Translations under genes and position numbers: made by a program | In this document: one piece after another, positions 59,709 through 64,000 of the stretch | Layout: each line of letters begins with the position of its first letter | Numbering within the stretch: position 1 is the stretch's first letter | The notes under the pieces: generated by a model | The model's input: the letters and a program-made list of their open reading frames with translations, nothing else | Told to the model about the DNA's origin: nothing | The model's database searches: none | DNA from: JACOTV01 sp964579395 | GTDB lineage: Bacteria; Patescibacteriota; Microgenomatia; UBA1406; GWC2-37-13 | Length of the DNA stretch: 64,000 bases | Direction of reading: 5' to 3' | Assembly (NCBI GenBank): GCA_964579395.1 | Contig: CAZOFT010000003.1 | Coordinates: forward strand, 62,001-126,000

Positions 59709-60344
59709 TTAATCTCGATGTGATACGTATAGAAATAAGAGCACTCCCATCATACCAATAATCCCAAGAAAATAGTAATTCGTAAAAACAAATTCTAGCC
59801 GGTGTCGTACAAGCGTCAGTATGCCCTCACCTGCCGCAGGCATATACACACCAAAATTTTCCCGTGGATATGGCATAAATACCACGTCTTCAGGCGCATC
59901 TTTTGGACTTGGATCGTTGAGCGTCAACCGCACCGTATAGTTTTTACCGGCACTATCTGCCTGGGGAGTAAACCCGATTGGGTAGGGCGTTTTTGTGAAG
60001 ACCAGGTATGCACTTTGGGTGCTCGTAAACAATGGTCTTTTTGCATCGTCAAAGAGCTCAAACATAAGCTGTGCGCGTTTTTCATTTTTTTCAGCTTGCT
60101 CTGCCTCACCAACATAACGCAGACGCAAATGAAGGGCCGATAGCTGCGGATAATCTGCACTTTGCACATTAAAAGAAACTGTTTTTCCCGGCTGACTTGC
60201 AAGCGATACCTCACCTAGCACAATCGGTGCAGATACATCGTATACCCGCAGATACTTGGGGTAAAATCGGAAAAATACATCCATCTGAAAGATAAATACC
60301 AAAAACACAATAAACAATACCGCGATCAGTGCACATTTTTTCAT
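59709..60344 (-). CDS. Membrane protein with extracytoplasmic beta domain
   Basis: The protein has 211 aa; ATG 60344 overlaps the acyltransferase stop as ATGA. One membrane helix (about 4-22) leads to a 160-residue beta-rich domain and a C-terminal helix (about 185-205). No known family. Tight coupling with the acyltransferase suggests a role in the same envelope or polysaccharide modification, as accessory subunit. Confidence 0.72.
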   Translation of the reverse strand: MKKCALIAVLFIVFLVFIFQMDVFFRFYPKYLRVYDVSAPIVLGEVSLASQPGKTVSFNVQSADYPQLSALHLRLRYVGEAEQAEKNEKRAQLMFELFDDAKRPLFTSTQSAYLVFTKTPYPIGFTPQADSAGKNYTVRLTLNDPSPKDAPEDVVFMPYPRENFGVYMPAAGEGILTLVRHRLEFVFTNYYFLGIIGMMGVLLFLYVSHRD

Positions 60345-61666
60345 CTGGTCTTTGATTGAAAATAGGGCTTCTCTACAAGCCAATAACTAACGTATGCGCA
60401 TCCAAGCAAAACAGGAGTGATAAGAAGAATATAGGGTATGTTTGCCAAGATGGTTGTTGGGCGAAACAACGGCGAGATACTATACAAAATATGTTCATGG
60501 ATCAGATACAACGAGTAGCTGCATGTCCCAACAAACACAAGGAATCGATGCGACAAAATGCGAGACGTCAGCGACTCAGGATGAAGCACCACCTGTGCCA
60601 CAGCAGCCAAGACTATGCATGTTATTCCACCGTAATAGAGGGCAAAAAAGAGTGTAGAGTGCTGTGTCCATAAATAGTGTCCGGACAATAAACTTAACGG
60701 TATTCCTGCGCCAACTACGCCTGTGGTAACGGGGTGTTTGGCGATGCGTTCAATCACCGGTAACACATGCTGTTTATGCATACTCCAACCCAGATACATG
60801 CCGCCGATAAATGATATCCAGCGAAGAATATTTATGGAGCGAAAATCAAGCGTTGCCCACATAGGAGATTCGAGGGCATATATGATGCTTACAAAAAGCG
60901 CCAAAGATACTAGCATGTATTTTTTGCCACTCAATACTCGCCGCGCAAACGGCCAGAAGACAGCAGCATAAGCCAGATAAAATAACACCTCTGGTGCCAA
61001 ACTCCAAAATACTCCCTGCAGTCGTGTATTCACCCGTAAAAATGGTGTTGTTAAAAAGAAATTACTTGTAAAAGTAACCACATCTGCAAACCAAGTCCCA
61101 ACAAATGTATATGTAAAGTTTTTAAATGCAAAATATGAAAGCCCCGTATTTGCAATGGCTGACACAAATTGCAGTGTCAGAAATGATCCAAAAGTGACTG
61201 TTGCCAATAGATGTGATTGTTGTTTTTTATATATGCGCGTCCAGACCAGGTGCCAAATGCCCAGTACAGCAAAAAGGCCAAGAAATGCAGCGATATGATT
61301 GTTTTCTGGAATAACCTGCTTGTAACGCAGCATATCGTACGTAACCACTGCAGTGTATAAAGGAAAGATGCGCAGGTATCTCTTTTTGACAAATTGCCAG
61401 ATGGTGAGCTTGGAATCCCAATACAGATATCCCATCAAAAAGCCACACAGCACAAACAGGTATTGCACACCCACTCCGCCTGCAGTAAACACGCGAAGCA
61501 GTGCATCAAGCGGATTGAATTGCTCACCCACACTCACACGTGGCTGAGCGCTGAAAAAGAAACCTGCGTGCGAAAAGGCTACCGTCAATGCAGCGATGCC
61601 ACGAAGCCCATCAAGCCCCGTGTTCCGCTTTTTTTGAGTCAGTGGTTTTACGCGTGGTGATTTCAT
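60341..61666 (-). CDS. Acyltransferase 3 family membrane protein (OafA-like)
   Basis: The protein has 441 aa from ATG 61666. About ten membrane helices, with the family start LDGLRGIAALTVAFSHAGFF, the R/H pair near the N-terminus, and LAPEVLFYLAYA further on. Known members O-acylate surface sugars. It starts 5 nt after the stop of a close paralogue and overlaps the membrane protein gene that follows. Confidence 0.93.
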   Translation of the reverse strand: MKSPRVKPLTQKKRNTGLDGLRGIAALTVAFSHAGFFFSAQPRVSVGEQFNPLDALLRVFTAGGVGVQYLFVLCGFLMGYLYWDSKLTIWQFVKKRYLRIFPLYTAVVTYDMLRYKQVIPENNHIAAFLGLFAVLGIWHLVWTRIYKKQQSHLLATVTFGSFLTLQFVSAIANTGLSYFAFKNFTYTFVGTWFADVVTFTSNFFLTTPFLRVNTRLQGVFWSLAPEVLFYLAYAAVFWPFARRVLSGKKYMLVSLALFVSIIYALESPMWATLDFRSINILRWISFIGGMYLGWSMHKQHVLPVIERIAKHPVTTGVVGAGIPLSLLSGHYLWTQHSTLFFALYYGGITCIVLAAVAQVVLHPESLTSRILSHRFLVFVGTCSYSLYLIHEHILYSISPLFRPTTILANIPYILLITPVLLGCAYVSYWLVEKPYFQSKTR

Positions 61667-61671
61667 CTGTA

Positions 61672-62979
61672 TTACGGCCGGTGCGATCGCATAAAATACG
61701 GGCGTTCCACCAGCCAATAACTCACATATGCGAAGGCGGTAATGACCGGGAAAGTCATCAAAACATAGACGATATTATGCCAGTCATTTGCCGGTTGAGC
61801 AAACGTGTTGAAGATGCGGAAAATATGGCCATGAATGAGATACATGGAGTAACTGCAGGTACCGACAATCACAAGCGGCTTCAGAGAAAGAAATCGGGAC
61901 ACAGGTGAGTCTTCATTGAGCACGCACTGAATCACTCCCAGACATACGATCGAGGTGATGGCAATCATATACAGCACAAAGCCCGCAGTCGATACATGAT
62001 CCCAGATGATGTGTCCGGAAAATAGCGACACAGGTATCGCGACGGCCGTGACCCACACGATAATCGGCTGATGCGCCAACTGCGAAAACAAATGGTTGTA
62101 TCGCGGCTTTCGAAGCATCCACCCCAAGTACATGCCCCCGATAAACGAGATCCAACGCAAAATCGAAATAGATGATAAATTGGCCACTGCCTGCAGAGGT
62201 TCGTAGAGCAGATAAAACAGTGCGATCGTTGCTGCCGCACCCGCCAGAAAATACGAGCGCCGATCATACACACGCCCCACAAACGGACGAAACAAAAAGA
62301 TGTAGCCATGATAGTACAAGATCTCCGGCGCCAGACTCCAAAAGAGCCCTTGCAACCGAAGTCCGCTGGGTAAAAATGGTGTCGTCAGAAGCAGGTTTGC
62401 ACTGTACACAGTCACGTCATAGAGCCACGTTCCGGCAAACGAATACGTGCTGTTTGTGTACAAAAAGGCAGACACTATGCTGTTGCCGATTACTGAAGCT
62501 ACTTGCGCCCCGACAAAAAGCCCCATGGTGACAGTGGCCAGCGTGTGCGACTGCTGGCGCTTATATATCTGCGTCCAGACCACATACCACAGTGCAAGCA
62601 CGGCAAACAGCGTCAGAAGTCCGAGATACGGATTCTCGCCCACCCACCCTTTCCAGCGAATAAAATCATAGGTGGCCACAGCGGTATAAAGCGGAAAAAT
62701 GCGGGCATACCGCTTTTTCAGAAACTCCCACACGGTCACATCTTTCTCCCACCAATACAGGTATCCCATGAGAAACCCGCACAGCACAAACAGATACTGC
62801 ACGCCGACACTTCCTGAAGAGAGTACATACCAGATGTCATGAAAGACCCCAAATCCGCGCGCAGATATGGGGTCACTGGTGCGAAGATAGAGCGCCGAAT
62901 GCGCAGTCACCACAGCAAGTGCCGCTATGCCGCGGAGGCCATCAAGCCCCGAATTGCGCTGTTTTTTCAGATTACTCAT
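61672..62979 (-). CDS. Acyltransferase 3 family membrane protein, paralogue
   Basis: The protein has 435 aa and is closely related to the next one along its length: LDGLRGIAALAVVTAHSALY, VGVQYLFVLCGFLMGYLYW, LAPEILYYHGYIF, ISILRWISFIGGMYLGW. About ten membrane helices. TATAGA lies 8 nt before the ATG. Tandem duplication is likely; the two may add the same or different acyl groups to a surface glycan. Confidence 0.93.
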   Translation of the reverse strand: MSNLKKQRNSGLDGLRGIAALAVVTAHSALYLRTSDPISARGFGVFHDIWYVLSSGSVGVQYLFVLCGFLMGYLYWWEKDVTVWEFLKKRYARIFPLYTAVATYDFIRWKGWVGENPYLGLLTLFAVLALWYVVWTQIYKRQQSHTLATVTMGLFVGAQVASVIGNSIVSAFLYTNSTYSFAGTWLYDVTVYSANLLLTTPFLPSGLRLQGLFWSLAPEILYYHGYIFLFRPFVGRVYDRRSYFLAGAAATIALFYLLYEPLQAVANLSSISILRWISFIGGMYLGWMLRKPRYNHLFSQLAHQPIIVWVTAVAIPVSLFSGHIIWDHVSTAGFVLYMIAITSIVCLGVIQCVLNEDSPVSRFLSLKPLVIVGTCSYSMYLIHGHIFRIFNTFAQPANDWHNIVYVLMTFPVITAFAYVSYWLVERPYFMRSHRP

Positions 62980-63031
62980 AATGACTGTCTATAACTTTCC
63001 AGTATACGCGCGCCTCGACAAAATAACTCCC

Positions 63032-63068
63032 CCAAACCAAAACCCCCGCCTGCTATCGGGGCGGGGGC
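63032..63068 (-). terminator. Rho-independent terminator of the ribonucleotide reductase gene
   Basis: On the minus strand an 8-bp stem CCCCCGCC/GGCGGGGG (63043-63050 with 63060-63067) is followed by TTTTGGTTTGG. It lies 33 nt after the stop of the NrdJ gene and before the acyltransferase genes, so the latter need their own promoter. Confidence 0.85.
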
Positions 63069-63099
63069 AATGGTAACGATTCCTAGTATGTTTCGCTGA

Positions 63100-64000
63100 T
63101 TAACAGCGTGAGTGGCCGCATCCAAGGCAGTGCATACATCCTTCCTGATGCACAAAGAGTGCCTCCTGACATTCAGGACAGATATCATAGTTTGCACTTG
63201 TTTGAATGCTGGCTGCGAGTGTTGGCTGCGTGACGCTTTCCACCAGTTGCGGACCGGTCATCGGTGGCTGGCTCGCCATCGCGGCAGCAACCACGGCACC
63301 ATTCCCGTTGGACTTGGCATGACCGTTTGCGGCAACTGACTGGCCCTTCAGACCAAAATGCATCATGAGCACCTTCGATATCGCGTCAGGCAAACTCTTG
63401 ATGCGGTTTTCACCAAATCCGGTTGCACGTGCACCGCCGATGCCATCCAGGTGCGCGATAATCGCCTTCACACGATCCATCGGACTCAGATGTGAGGTGA
63501 AGCGAAGCGCCAGGGAGATGATACGCCCCAGACCTTCGGCCATAGCGTACGCATCAGTTCCGGCTTTTCCGACATTCACAAAGACCTCAAGCGGTTCGCC
63601 ACTTTCGCTCGTATTGACGGTGATATAGGCGGTTCCGACCGGGGTTCCCATGCGATACGTTGCACCCTGCACGACAAGCGGACGCGGTTGAATCGGGTAC
63701 ACCTTCGACTTTTCAGTCGTTGCAACGGTCTCGGTTTTTGGTGCACTTTCGCGAACCAATACACCCTGGCGGGAGCCGTCTCGCATATAGGCAATTCCTT
63801 TACATCCCAAATCATACGCAAGGGTGTAGAGCTTTTTCACTTCTTCTACCGTCTGCGTGTTTGGTGCATTCACGGTCTTTGAAATTGAAGCATCTACATA
63901 GCGCTGAATAGCTGCCTGCACGCGCACGTGATCCTCAGGCGACAGGTCGTTTGCTCCCACAAACCATGCGGGCTTTTTGACTTTGCCGGCCTTGTAGTCA
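63100..64000 (-). CDS. nrdJ: Adenosylcobalamin-dependent ribonucleotide reductase, C-terminal part
   Basis: The frame runs through the window edge; the 5' part lies outside. It contains DYKAGKVKKPAWFVGANDL near the edge, VNAPNTQTVEEVKKLYTLAY, GTAYITVNT and FVNVGKAGTDAYAMAEGLG, and ends in a zinc ribbon CPECQEALF with CMHCLGCGHSRC. These are features of class II (NrdJ) enzymes, which make deoxyribonucleotides with or without oxygen using adenosylcobalamin. The catalytic core is not visible here. A terminator follows. Confidence 0.93.
   Translation of the reverse strand, partial: DYKAGKVKKPAWFVGANDLSPEDHVRVQAAIQRYVDASISKTVNAPNTQTVEEVKKLYTLAYDLGCKGIAYMRDGSRQGVLVRESAPKTETVATTEKSKVYPIQPRPLVVQGATYRMGTPVGTAYITVNTSESGEPLEVFVNVGKAGTDAYAMAEGLGRIISLALRFTSHLSPMDRVKAIIAHLDGIGGARATGFGENRIKSLPDAISKVLMMHFGLKGQSVAANGHAKSNGNGAVVAAAMASQPPMTGPQLVESVTQPTLAASIQTSANYDICPECQEALFVHQEGCMHCLGCGHSRC

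Noticed and set aside
1..64000. Recoding of TGA as Gly, known in some candidate phyla
   Set aside because: TGA ends many clear proteins here (for example arginine decarboxylase at 6157 and the metal regulator at 17677), so the standard code applies.
1..64000. CRISPR arrays, insertion sequences, prophage or integrase genes
   Set aside because: No regularly spaced short repeats, transposase, integrase or phage structural motifs were seen. The only long exact repeat is inside the two surface protein genes.

Overview
The window looks like a chromosome segment from a small-genome bacterium of the Candidate Phyla Radiation (Patescibacteria), possibly a Microgenomates-like lineage. I base this on dense packing with many overlapping convergent genes, a very large share of proteins without a recognisable family, a DUF5652 protein, CPDGxxVGRxGPxC repeats, a VirD4/TraG-like ATPase, type IV pilus genes, a sortase with unusual sorting signals, and a B12-dependent ribonucleotide reductase. 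TGA is used as a stop, so the code is the standard one. A recurring feature is a -10 hexamer (TATAAT-like) only 6-9 nt before the start codon, which suggests that leaderless mRNAs are the norm here.

Layout. 1-5.2 kb: two prepilin-like genes, a soluble histidine kinase and hypotheticals. 5.3-6.7 kb: a coupled pair of pyruvoyl-dependent arginine decarboxylase and PRMT-like methyltransferase. 6.75-11.1 kb: two HTH plus multi-membrane-span fusions, a response regulator and a related soluble HTH/sensor protein, with a shared operator-like inverted repeat. A third copy of the membrane domain lies at 4.4-5.2 kb. 11.2-14.5 kb: PilC, PilB and dCMP deaminase. 14.5-17.1 kb: tRNA-Pro and a large LPRTG protein. 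17.2-20.2 kb: a metal regulator and a Mn/Zn-type ABC transporter behind a clear promoter-operator. 20.3-25.6 kb: PBP2, tRNA-Thr, DUF3891, HAD, lysine 2,3-aminomutase and YibE/F. 25.7-28 kb: a 56-aa protein with a perfect Shine-Dalgarno, a two-gene unit with paired TGCAA-N5-TTGCA sites, and a Fur-family regulator. 28-33 kb: RNA methyltransferase, GNAT, LOG, Obg, a fused archaeal-type CoA synthesis enzyme and tRNA-His.

34-40 kb holds two tandem related surface proteins and a PilX-like protein, probably part of a pilus or adhesion system together with the pilus genes at 1-1.5 and 11-14 kb. 40-45.3 kb: DnaB, MBL hydrolase, flavin reductase and the VirD4-like ATPase. 45.4-49.6 kb: small membrane proteins, a degenerate and an intact NUDIX protein, TspO and MsrB. 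49.6-52.3 kb: tmRNA with an unusually long tag, a Panacea-type toxin-antitoxin candidate, and SmpB. 52.4-54.7 kb: a sortase with a neighbouring IPASG protein.

54.3-64 kb is all minus strand and has a vitamin B12 theme: NrdJ at the edge, two acyltransferases with a coupled membrane protein, a PduO-type cobalamin adenosyltransferase, a degenerate glutamine-amidotransferase-like protein, a PurF homologue with iron-sulfur cysteines, and a cobalamin riboswitch in front of a zinc-ribbon protein of unknown function. No gene-free stretch longer than 300 bases exists except the tmRNA locus. All family assignments come from reading motifs by eye; no database search was run.
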